Assembly: GCA_025356475.1 (NCBI GenBank)
Contig: JANXSX010000182.1
Span: 1 to 63,540, forward strand
Direction of reading: 5' to 3'
Length of the DNA stretch: 63,540 nt
Source: Isosphaeraceae bacterium
Lineage (GTDB): Bacteria > Planctomycetota > Planctomycetia > Isosphaerales > Isosphaeraceae
The notes beneath the pieces are model-generated. The model did not search any database. It saw only the letters and a program-made list of their open reading frames with translations, and was not told the origin of the DNA. How positions within the stretch are numbered: the stretch's first letter is position 1; each line of letters starts with the position of its first letter. The translations under genes and the position numbers were made by a program. Below, in pieces: positions 27,271-34,786 of the stretch.

Positions 27271-28041
27271 TTAACCAACGCGAGCGAGTGTCGGCTTCGA
27301 CACGGGCTTCATTGCCCGAACACCTTCGGCGGCAGCGGCGACGAAGGCTTCGATGAGTTGGGTATCGAGCGAAATCGCTCCCTCGTTTTCAGGGTGCCAC
27401 TGAACTCCGACAACCCACCAGTTCGGGTCGATGCCTTCGTAGGCTTCGATCAAACCGTCGGGGGCGAGGGCTCCAGTGCGGAAGCAAGCGGCAAGCTTGC
27501 GGATCCCCTGGTGGTGGTAGCTGTTGACCCGGATCTCGCCAGGCCCGTAGATCTCTTCCATTCGTGTGCCGCGTTCCATTTCGACGGTGTGCCGATGCGG
27601 GCCGCCTTGTGGGTCTCGGTGCGGAATAGCTTTGGGCAGATCCTCTGGCAAGTGCTGGAACAAGCCACCGCCGTTAAGGACGTTGACCAGTTGCATGCCG
27701 ACGCCGGTCGCCAGCAAGGGGATTTGTTTGTCCTGAACGAGCTTGGCGAGCATGCGATCCGCATTCTCACGCCGCTCATGCATCTGCTGAATTGACGGGT
27801 GAAAACCAAGTCCCATCTTTTTGGGATCGAGGTCGTCGCCGCCGGTCATCATGACACCGTCGAGGTGTTCCAAGATTGGCAGTAGGTCGAGTTCCTTCGT
27901 CAGCGGAGGAATGACCACAGGGATGGCCCCCGCCGCCAACAGACAGTCGTAGTAACCGCTGTGAAGCGAGGTGTGCGGAGTGCGACCCTTAGCAGCAGCT
28001 CGATAGTCGGCATTAATGCCGATCAGGGGACGGTCTTTCAT
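27271..28041 (-). CDS. Class I glutamine-amidotransferase-like (peptidase C26) protein lacking the catalytic Cys
   Basis: The 256-residue protein aligns with gamma-glutamyl-GABA hydrolases (PuuD family): PLIGINADYR, YYDCLLAAGAIPVVIPP, DGVMMTGGDDLDP, NSYHHQGI and the C-terminal His-Glu VGVQWHPENE. Where active members have the nucleophile in GICRGMQ, this one reads ATGVGMQ (about residues 111-117), so the Cys is Gly113. The His and Glu are kept. It is therefore unlikely to hydrolyse by the usual mechanism; it may bind glutamyl compounds or have another role. The start at 28041 has AGGAG 8 bases upstream; an ATG nine codons earlier lacks it. Confidence 0.88.
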   Translation of the reverse strand: MKDRPLIGINADYRAAAKGRTPHTSLHSGYYDCLLAAGAIPVVIPPLTKELDLLPILEHLDGVMMTGGDDLDPKKMGLGFHPSIQQMHERRENADRMLAKLVQDKQIPLLATGVGMQLVNVLNGGGLFQHLPEDLPKAIPHRDPQGGPHRHTVEMERGTRMEEIYGPGEIRVNSYHHQGIRKLAACFRTGALAPDGLIEAYEGIDPNWWVVGVQWHPENEGAISLDTQLIEAFVAAAAEGVRAMKPVSKPTLARVG

Positions 28042-28666
28042 CGCAGCTCTCCTTGCGTCGGCGTCCACGAAATCCGTTCGTATACCGTGATGAACCTGGC
28101 TTGCCCCACTTGATCATCATGACCAAGCGTTAGTCGGGCAAAGGTCCATTCCGGCGGCCGTCCAGCGAACCCAGCAAAAACGCCGAGAGCTCGCCGGGAT
28201 CAATCTGAGAGAAGCTCCGCCTTCCTCAATCCAGAGGACGCGGGCCAAACCCATCGAATCAACGCGTTTTGACCAGTCAACGTCACGAGGTGTGTCAGAG
28301 ATGTCAGCGGTCATCCGCGTCGTGAAAGAAGTCTAGCGATCGGCCAACCCCAACTCAAGCAAAAACCTGGAATTTGTAAGGATTTTTCAGAATGGGAAGG
28401 TACTTTTCCACTTCGGGTTTGCCTATTTTGAAAATCGTTGCTTTCAGTTCCCAAACTTACACAGCCTGGAGATTCCGAGTCGGCCCTTTTGTAAGAATTT
28501 CAAGCCGCTCGGATCCAAGAAACTTCGCAGATTGCACTTCTTGCCTTCACTTGCATCGACTTGAGGCTCTTTCGGCCCGACTCGGCGATATCTATCACCA
28601 CCATCGGGCCGTTCAGAGCCAAGTCGATGCACCCAGGGACACAACCTGGGAGAAGTGAGTTCACAC
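28042..28666. other. Long intergenic region without a supported gene
   Basis: These 625 bases lie upstream of the amidotransferase-like gene and downstream of the cytochrome b-c gene, all on the minus strand. A 65-codon minus-strand frame (28117-28314) has no ribosome site or recognisable content. The stretch 28360-28500 is AT-richer, with T-rich runs. It may contain the amidotransferase promoter or a decayed gene; I see no clear RNA structure. Confidence 0.45.
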
Positions 28667-30448
28667 TTATTCCTTGGGATAGTCTCCCTGGAGGAACTTT
28701 ACCAGGGTCGTGAGGTCGTTTTCGGTCAGTTGGCCAGCAAACCCAGGCATCTGTTGGTGAGGGTCCATATAGCCATAGAGGTCGACCGAACCCGGGCGCT
28801 GGATCATTCGCTTGGTCCAGCGCGTGGAACCCCACCCGAACAGGTTCGGCGAGTCCTCTCCCCCTTCGGTCAATCCGTTCACGACATGGCATTTGCCACA
28901 CTCGTTGACGAACAACTCGGCCCCAGGATGGGCGAAAACCACGGGATCCACAGTCCACTCGTCGGAGGTGACATCGTCGGGGATCTGAGCGAAAGTCGCC
29001 ACAAACGCAGCGACCTTGTCGAGTTCCTCCGAAGTCAGTTTCGACTTGGCCTTCCAGCCGGCCATTCCGCCAGCCCCCGCGACCTTGCCGAAATATTTAG
29101 GGTCACTCGGCTTTTCAAGGAGACCTCGAATCCAGGAATAGCTACCGAATCCTGTCAGGTCAGAAGCGACTTGCGGGCTCGTGGCCTCTTTGCCGTCGTC
29201 ACCCTGGATCGGCTGGCCCTTGCCCTCGAAAAAGTGGCATCCCAGGCACTTCTTGGTCAGCACGGACTTGCCATGGCTGAGAGGGTCACGCAACAAGACA
29301 TAAGCCGACCCCTCTGGTGGGATACCCGCCTCGGGGCTCCCCGCCAAGAAGATGGCACGCTGACGTTCCGTGTCGGCCTTCTCGCGAGCCTGTTGAAAAC
29401 CTTGGTTATTGGCATCCTCATCCATGGCGGCATAGGTCAGGTAGCCCGCCGCACCGACAGTCGCGAAAACAAGCATACATGCGAGAAAGTGAGCAAGTTT
29501 GCCAGGCAAAACTTTGTCGAAGAGCGGCATCAACATCAACATGGTGACAATTGCACCTGGGATGATGATCGTGCCAACAACTTCAAGCTCGCCCGGAAAG
29601 AGCTTGAGCATCTGAAAAAGTGAGAGGAAGTACCACTCCGGCCGCGCAGGGTAGTCGCTGCTCGACGGATCGGCCGGGGCGTCGAGGTTCGCCCCATGTT
29701 CGGAAACAACCAGGAAAACGAGAACACCAAGGACAGCTAGGCTGGCGACGATATCCATCAAGACCTGTTCAGGCCAGAAGTGACCCATGCCTTTGGCATT
29801 CTTGGGGGCGGTCACCCCGTGCTTGCGGAACAGAGCGATATGTCCCGCAAGTGTCATCACCAACAGGCCCGGCAAGAGCCCGACGTGAAGCCCGTAAAAT
29901 CGGGTGAGTGTCTGGTTGCCGTACTCGGAGCCACCAAGGGCAAGCTTCTGGATCGCGGGCCCGAGGATCGGAGTCCCTCCAGCAATGTTCGTTGCGACCT
30001 TGGTTGCCCAGTAGCCCTTCTGGTCCCACGGGAGAAGATACCCAGTGAGGCTAAACCCGAGTGTGATGAACAGAAGACCCATCCCGAACCACCAATTCAC
30101 CTCGCGAGGTGCCCGATACCCCCCCGCGATCAGAACTTGGATCAGGTGCAGCGCCAGTAAAACAATCATCGCCTGCGAGCCGAAGTGGTGAACACCACGG
30201 ACGAACCAGCCGAGCGTCATCTGATTGTTGATGTAGTAGACGCTCCCCCAAGCCGTCGTGCTCGACGGGCTGTAGGTGAACATCAGGAGAATTCCGGTCA
30301 CAAGCTGGATCAGGAACGTCGAGCTGAGCGCGGACCCGAAGACGTATTTCCACTTGGCCCCGCCGGGGATCGGCTCTTCGAGCGCTTCATGGATCAGGGC
30401 TTTGTAGCCTGTGCGACCATCAAGCCAGTGGGAAAGTGCCTTAAACAA
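28667..30448 (-). CDS. Cytochrome b fused to two cytochrome c domains (bc-complex subunit)
   Basis: The 593-residue membrane protein combines a full cytochrome b (about residues 1-345) with a C-terminal periplasmic di-haem cytochrome c part. In the b part are RGVHHFGSQAMIVLLALHL, GYLLPWDQKGYWATKV, the PEWYF motif (SDYPARPEWYFLSLFQMLK) and histidines for the two b haems. The c part has two CXXCH sites, KKCLGCHFF and NECGKCHVV, with downstream Met ligands such as QQMPGFAG. It passes electrons from quinol toward c-type acceptors. It overlaps the Rieske gene by 8 bases and is translated after it. Separate cytochrome c1 is not seen, so the fused domains probably replace it. Confidence 0.93.
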   Translation of the reverse strand: MFKALSHWLDGRTGYKALIHEALEEPIPGGAKWKYVFGSALSSTFLIQLVTGILLMFTYSPSSTTAWGSVYYINNQMTLGWFVRGVHHFGSQAMIVLLALHLIQVLIAGGYRAPREVNWWFGMGLLFITLGFSLTGYLLPWDQKGYWATKVATNIAGGTPILGPAIQKLALGGSEYGNQTLTRFYGLHVGLLPGLLVMTLAGHIALFRKHGVTAPKNAKGMGHFWPEQVLMDIVASLAVLGVLVFLVVSEHGANLDAPADPSSSDYPARPEWYFLSLFQMLKLFPGELEVVGTIIIPGAIVTMLMLMPLFDKVLPGKLAHFLACMLVFATVGAAGYLTYAAMDEDANNQGFQQAREKADTERQRAIFLAGSPEAGIPPEGSAYVLLRDPLSHGKSVLTKKCLGCHFFEGKGQPIQGDDGKEATSPQVASDLTGFGSYSWIRGLLEKPSDPKYFGKVAGAGGMAGWKAKSKLTSEELDKVAAFVATFAQIPDDVTSDEWTVDPVVFAHPGAELFVNECGKCHVVNGLTEGGEDSPNLFGWGSTRWTKRMIQRPGSVDLYGYMDPHQQMPGFAGQLTENDLTTLVKFLQGDYPKE

Positions 30449-30965
30449 GGGGGGTCTTCTCCTTGCTCATGGTGCGGAATCGGTCGAACTTGACCAGGAC
30501 CTGGGGGTCGTCGTCCTTCGTTAATTCCACTTCCAGAGTATCCATGCCACGGGGGGGAACCTGGTTGACCGGCTTTCCATCGAACTTAAACGCACTATTG
30601 TGACAGGGGCAGAGGAAGCTCTTTCCGTCTTTGCCAAGATTCACGGCACAGCCGAGGTGAGGGCACTCGGCTGTGTACGCGATCACAGCAGGTTGCGAGC
30701 CATCCGGCTGGCGGATCAGCCAGACCGAGCCAACAGGCTCTTTCGGGTACTTGACCCAGGCATCCTGTCGAGCAGCGATGACCGCAAACGACTGGGGAAC
30801 CCCGACTTGCAACTGCCCGAGCCGAGCCAGTGACTCGAAGCCTCCGCTTTGGGACATCTTACGAAGTGGGTCCAGGAAATAGGCGATCCCCGGGATGGCC
30901 AAGACCAGGCCCATCACGTTGCCGAGGCCGATCGCAAGCACCTCGAACAGTTTTCGACGCGTCAT
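30441..30965 (-). CDS. Rieske iron-sulfur protein of the bc-type complex
   Basis: The 174-residue protein has an N-terminal membrane anchor after RRKLFEVLAIG (VMGLVLAIPGIAYFLDP). The Rieske 2Fe-2S motifs are CPHLGC and CPCHNSAF, giving the two Cys-His pairs and the disulfide cysteines. It carries electrons from quinol to the cytochrome c part. The stop overlaps the start of the cytochrome b-c gene, so the two form an operon in the order Rieske, then b-c. The N-terminal MTRRK could also act as a Tat signal, as is common for Rieske proteins. Confidence 0.95.
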   Translation of the reverse strand: MTRRKLFEVLAIGLGNVMGLVLAIPGIAYFLDPLRKMSQSGGFESLARLGQLQVGVPQSFAVIAARQDAWVKYPKEPVGSVWLIRQPDGSQPAVIAYTAECPHLGCAVNLGKDGKSFLCPCHNSAFKFDGKPVNQVPPRGMDTLEVELTKDDDPQVLVKFDRFRTMSKEKTPLV

Positions 30966-31038
30966 CGGTGTTTTGTCCCCTAGGTGGGAGAGTCCGGGAG
31001 CGGTGGGGAGGAGATTCGAGGGCGGGTTGGAACGTTTC

Positions 31039-32028
31039 TCAGGGCTTGAGGGCGGATTTCACTGCGGCAAGGACGCGAGGAAGGCTCTCGGACATCGGAT
31101 CGGGCAAGTTGGCACCAGCCGCAGCTTTGTGACCTCCGCCGCCAAATTGACCCGCCAAGGCGGAGCAATCGATTCCGTTGCGAGAACGGAGGCTCAACTT
31201 GATCCCTCCTTTGTTCTGCTCAATGAGCAAAACGCCAACCTCAACTCCTTCAATACAGACCGTATAGTCGATGAGGTCCTCGGTATCCGCAGGGATCGAG
31301 CCGGTTTTAACGAAGTCCTCGCGAGTCACGATCGAGTAAGCAATTTTCCCATCCTCGGTCGTTTCAATCTTCGAGAGAATCTCGCCAATCAGCTTGATTC
31401 GTCCTAGCGTACTCCGCTCGAAGAGCTTGCGGTAGATCCCATCGATAGGAGCGCCATGCTCGACCAGCTCCGCAGCGACTCTCAATGTCTCGGGTTTCGT
31501 GTTGGGATGATGGAACCAGCCTGTATCCATAAGAATCGCGGTCAAGAGGCCGGTGGCAATCTCAGGGGTAAACGTCCCTCCCAGCGCTTTGATGGCCCTG
31601 GCGACGAGCGCACCTGTCGCCTCGGCGGAGGTATCCTTGAGAACGATCGCCCCCATGTCATCCTGACTCACGTGGTGGTCAATGATCAGACGCTCGCCAG
31701 GGAACGAACGCGCCCAGTCCTGGACATCGCCCATCTGGCTCCAACTCGACAAGTCCAAGATGATCAACGCATCGCGATCGACGAGGTCCTCGGGCGTGAC
31801 CTTTGTGCCAAAGTGTTCGAAGAGCGTGTGGTCAGGATCGAGGAAGTCATACCGAGGCGGGGTCTGACTGGGGATGATCGCGCGGGCATCCTTACCCATC
31901 TGGCGAAGATACCCCACCATCCCGACTGTGGAGCCGAGAGCATCACCGTCGGGACGGACATGGGTTGTCACCGCAAATCGCTCTCGGCGAGCGATCAAAT
32001 CTGCAAGTTTGGACCAGTCAATGCTCAT
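31039..32028 (-). CDS. nrnA: DHH-family phosphoesterase, NrnA-like oligoribonuclease / PAP phosphatase
   Basis: The 329-residue protein matches NrnA: it degrades short RNA oligomers and dephosphorylates pAp in the cytoplasm. DHH-domain motifs: FAVTTHVRPDGDALGST, DALIILDLSSW, LIIDHHVSQDDMG and TAILMDTGWF. The DHHA1 domain ends with GIKLSLRSRNGIDCSALAG and the QFGGGGHKAAAG substrate loop. The frame extends 12 codons further but the start at 32028 gives the family-typical MSIDWSKLADLI. It lies upstream of the Rieske gene on the same strand by 73 bases, but functions are unrelated. Confidence 0.92.
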   Translation of the reverse strand: MSIDWSKLADLIARRERFAVTTHVRPDGDALGSTVGMVGYLRQMGKDARAIIPSQTPPRYDFLDPDHTLFEHFGTKVTPEDLVDRDALIILDLSSWSQMGDVQDWARSFPGERLIIDHHVSQDDMGAIVLKDTSAEATGALVARAIKALGGTFTPEIATGLLTAILMDTGWFHHPNTKPETLRVAAELVEHGAPIDGIYRKLFERSTLGRIKLIGEILSKIETTEDGKIAYSIVTREDFVKTGSIPADTEDLIDYTVCIEGVEVGVLLIEQNKGGIKLSLRSRNGIDCSALAGQFGGGGHKAAAGANLPDPMSESLPRVLAAVKSALKP

Positions 32029-32192
32029 GGTGCAGACGCTCGTGCGGTGGGATGAAAAACTCACTGTAGCTTGAGAGCCAGGCTATTCGCAATCAGACGG
32101 CAACGGTTGAGGAGGCCGTGCGAGGGCTTACACCACCTTGGCCAATCGAATTGTTGTCCACCCGCTTCAATGATTATATGGCCAGGAATCGC

Positions 32193-33176
32193 TCAGGTTG
32201 TGTACTGATCCACCCGAAAGAGGTCGAGATTCTGCCTGACCCAGTCGATGGTCTCGGCCAGCCCTTGGTCCAGGCTAAAAGTCGAACGCCAGCCCCAGAG
32301 CGACTGGGCCAATTCAGTCCCCGCCAGAAGGCGGCCAACCTCGCTCGCGGCGGGGCGAACTCGCTCTGCATCGGTTTCAACTTCGATCGACTTGCCCAGA
32401 ATGGTGCCAATCTTCTCGACCAGCTCACCAATCGTCAGATCCTCACCACGCCCGATATTGACCGTTCTGCCCAGCGCCTGACCGCAAAATGCAATCGCCA
32501 GGAACCCAGCGGCGGTGTCCTTGACGTACGTCAGGTCACGACGGGGATCAAGGCTACCCAGCTTGATCTTGGAGCGAGTTAACGCCTGGCTAATGATCGT
32601 CGGGATAATCGCGCGCGCACTTTGTCGCGGTCCAAATGTGTTAAAGGGCCTCAAAATCGACACAGGCAGCCCAAAGGCCCGAAAGTAACTCTCGCCCAAC
32701 GCGTCGGAGCCAATCTTGGTTGCAGCGTAGGGGGACTGACCGCGCAGCGGATGCGACTCGCGGATCGGGACCGACTGCGCAGTGCCGTATACCTCCGAGG
32801 TTGAGGTCAGGACGACGCGTTCCAGAACGGAACTAGCTCGGCAGGCATCAAGGACATGGGCCGTCCCCACGACATTTGTCTGAACGACATCCTGGGGATT
32901 GATATAGGAGTAAGGGATCGCGATCAAAGCGCCGAGGTGGAAGACGAACTCCTGGCCCTGAATCGCTTTACGGACGGCTTCCGAGTCTTTCAGGTCGCCT
33001 CGGTGGACCTCGACCGCCTGTTGAATCTCGGTGGGGAGCCGGTCCAATTGGCCTCGATCATCCCTTCCATTATAGCGCACCAAGGCTCGGACATGGTGGC
33101 CCTCGTGGACTAAAAGCTCCACAAGGTGGCTCCCAATAAAGCCCCCTGCCCCCGTCACCAACACCGTCTTTCCCAT
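32193..33176 (-). CDS. NAD-dependent sugar-nucleotide epimerase/dehydratase (LegB-like)
   Basis: The 327-residue extended SDR enzyme has VLVTGAGGFIGSHLVELL (NAD site), catalytic Thr/Ser with YAATKIGSD (the YxxxK pair), and RPFNTFGPRQSARAIIPTII. The block from PRQSARAIIPTI through KIKLGSLDPRRDLTYVKDT is typical of UDP-GlcNAc 4,6-dehydratases such as LegB, which start legionaminic-type sugar synthesis. The frame extends 33 codons more, but GGAGGAG and the start of homology place the ATG at 33176. No other nonulosonate gene is beside it, so the product may be another surface sugar. Confidence 0.88.
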   Translation of the reverse strand: MGKTVLVTGAGGFIGSHLVELLVHEGHHVRALVRYNGRDDRGQLDRLPTEIQQAVEVHRGDLKDSEAVRKAIQGQEFVFHLGALIAIPYSYINPQDVVQTNVVGTAHVLDACRASSVLERVVLTSTSEVYGTAQSVPIRESHPLRGQSPYAATKIGSDALGESYFRAFGLPVSILRPFNTFGPRQSARAIIPTIISQALTRSKIKLGSLDPRRDLTYVKDTAAGFLAIAFCGQALGRTVNIGRGEDLTIGELVEKIGTILGKSIEVETDAERVRPAASEVGRLLAGTELAQSLWGWRSTFSLDQGLAETIDWVRQNLDLFRVDQYTT

Positions 33177-33426
33177 CACTGAGTCTCCTCCATGGCCTTG
33201 GTCGCACGACCTCATCCTAGACGCTCCCCCATTTCGAGCAACCCGAAACTCTGCCCTTGTAAAACAAATAACCAAGATTCGCCAAGATGCCTAAAGCCCT
33301 TGAATTGACTGGTCGATAATCTCAATGGAACAGTCGAGGTGAGCCGGACCGTTATGCCCGACCCCAATTGCCCAAGGCAATTCGACACTTCTCCCTTCAT
33401 ACATTCTTCTGGTGAGGAGCTTGGCG

Positions 33427-33990
33427 ATGGCGTTGCGACTCTTCCTCGTAAGCATGGTGGCTGGTATGGGCTTGAGCCTGCCCACAGCCCGCGATCTTGA
33501 GGAATGGAATCGTAAGGGCCGGGCCGTCTGGGTCGCGGGCCTTCAGCAGTGGGACGCAATGATGCCCACCGGCTCTCGAGCATTCGCCGAGGAGACTCGG
33601 CCCGCCCCTCTGGTGATCGTCACGCAGGTTCCCGACGAACCGACCATAGACCTGATCCCGCTGGCCGAAGACATCCAGTTCGAGGCGATCGTCGAAGTTA
33701 TGGCCTCTCGGTTCTCAGAGGACTTGCAACTCCTCGTTGCAGCCATCAATCCCGAGTTGATTGCTGTGGTTGCAGAAGCCCCTGAACTGGAGCTTCCGAG
33801 CGACGTCTTCGCGATGGACCAGGAAGCCGCACTATCGAGTACCAGCCAGGCAGACCAGATCACCCCCAGCCCGACCGAGCCCGCAAGGACTGAGCGAGTC
33901 CTTCAGGCTGTTAGACTCACGAAGGAAGCGATCTCCGCATGGGTAGGGGTGCTAGGCCGACCGGTCAATGTGGTCTCACTCCGCGAATAA
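33427..33990 (+). CDS. Secreted hypothetical protein
   Basis: The 187-residue protein has a signal-peptide-like start (MALRLFLVSMVAGMGLSLP, cut near PTA). The remainder is acidic (for example LIPLAEDIQFEAIVEVMAS and APELELPSDVFAMDQEAAL) with a Pro/Ser/Thr linker and a helical end. The GTG-started frame begins at 33412, but GAGGAG lies just before the ATG at 33427. I do not recognise the family. A strong hairpin follows at 34018. It stands between the dehydratase gene (divergent) and a convergent small gene. Confidence 0.65.
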   Translation: MALRLFLVSMVAGMGLSLPTARDLEEWNRKGRAVWVAGLQQWDAMMPTGSRAFAEETRPAPLVIVTQVPDEPTIDLIPLAEDIQFEAIVEVMASRFSEDLQLLVAAINPELIAVVAEAPELELPSDVFAMDQEAALSSTSQADQITPSPTEPARTERVLQAVRLTKEAISAWVGVLGRPVNVVSLRE

Positions 33991-34017
33991 CTTCGACAGC
34001 TTTCTCCCAAACAACGG

Positions 34018-34065
34018 AACGCTCGGCAAGCCAGAGTCGAATGACCTCTGAAGCTGCCGAGCGTT
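34018..34065. terminator. Bidirectional terminator between convergent genes
   Basis: AACGCTCGGCA pairs perfectly with TGCCGAGCGTT (11 bp) around a 26-base loop. On the plus strand it is followed by TACGTTTTAC. It lies between the secreted hypothetical gene and the convergent gene ending at 34072, and could end both transcripts. Confidence 0.7.
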
Positions 34066-34071
34066 TACGTT

Positions 34072-34455
34072 TTACACGGTTGCTGCAAGTTTGGGTCGAT
34101 CGTAACTGTCATTCTCCTCATCCGGCCCGATCGCTACAGCCCGACGATATCCGAGCGAGACCGCGACCTTGATCACCTCCCCGAACGACGGGAAGTTCTT
34201 ACCGGTCCGGACCTTGAAGGCCTGCATGGCCGTCATAAATTCAATTTCATCGGGGGTGTACTGCTTCTCGAAGGTTGTTGGGTCAATCCGCTTGCGGCGT
34301 TCGGGCTTATCCCTTCGCTCCGCCGGGACCACTTTGACGGGTTTCAGATCACGACGGTCTTTGCCCTCCCGGCGATCGTAAAAGCACGTATTCTCGGGAT
34401 AAGCGTCATGATCGAATTTTTTCGGGACAGGTGTCGTCTCTTCTTTGTTGGACAT
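34072..34455 (-). CDS. Small charged hypothetical protein
   Basis: The 127-residue protein is rich in Arg, Lys, Asp and Glu, with a repeated 'RR.GKDRR' style (YDRREGKDRRDLKP, ERRDKPERRKRID). The C-terminal half has a helical block, DEIEFMTAMQAFKVRTGK, then FPSFGEVIKVAVSLGYRR. It has no signal peptide, so is probably cytoplasmic and perhaps nucleic-acid or ribosome associated; that is a guess from charge. The second block looks like a short helical domain seen in other planctomycete small proteins. GAGAC near the start is a weak ribosome site. Confidence 0.65.
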   Translation of the reverse strand: MSNKEETTPVPKKFDHDAYPENTCFYDRREGKDRRDLKPVKVVPAERRDKPERRKRIDPTTFEKQYTPDEIEFMTAMQAFKVRTGKNFPSFGEVIKVAVSLGYRRAVAIGPDEENDSYDRPKLAATV

Positions 34456-34786
34456 AGGCCTCGCGTCTCCGGTCGCTTGGGAACATTCGGGAGACTTCTG
34501 CCCCTAGGGCGTCTCACCCGTCCTCAGCACCTGCCAGTGATCTAGGTCAGTCCACGGTGGTTGTCAATTTCGAGCCTCGACTGTTCCAGGTTGGGACCCA
34601 CTCTGTAGGGATTTGCGAATTCCGTGTGGTATCCTCAACTTCAGTGCGCAGGAACCGCGCTGTTCGGTCGGGCCTGGTGAGGGATCGCCGTCTTGCCCAT
34701 TCGCCGCTCCCGCTGTTAATATACACAAACTGGGTCGAATGCCCGTGCCGGCGATCCACCGGTCGCCTTCCACTGGAGATCCCTCA
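34456..34786. other. Intergenic region between divergent genes
   Basis: The 331 bases separate the small charged gene (minus) from the secreted TPR protein (plus). A plus-strand frame is open back to 34613 in phase with the latter but lacks a signal peptide before 34787. TTAATATACACAAACTGG near 34716-34733 is an AT-rich patch that could hold a promoter. Confidence 0.45.

Noticed and set aside
28117-28314. 65-codon minus-strand frame
   Set aside because: No ribosome site and no recognisable motif; likely chance in a long spacer.
28655-29623. 322-codon plus-strand frame antisense to the cytochrome b-c gene
   Set aside because: High-GC antisense shadow; the minus-strand frame has clear haem and quinol-site motifs.
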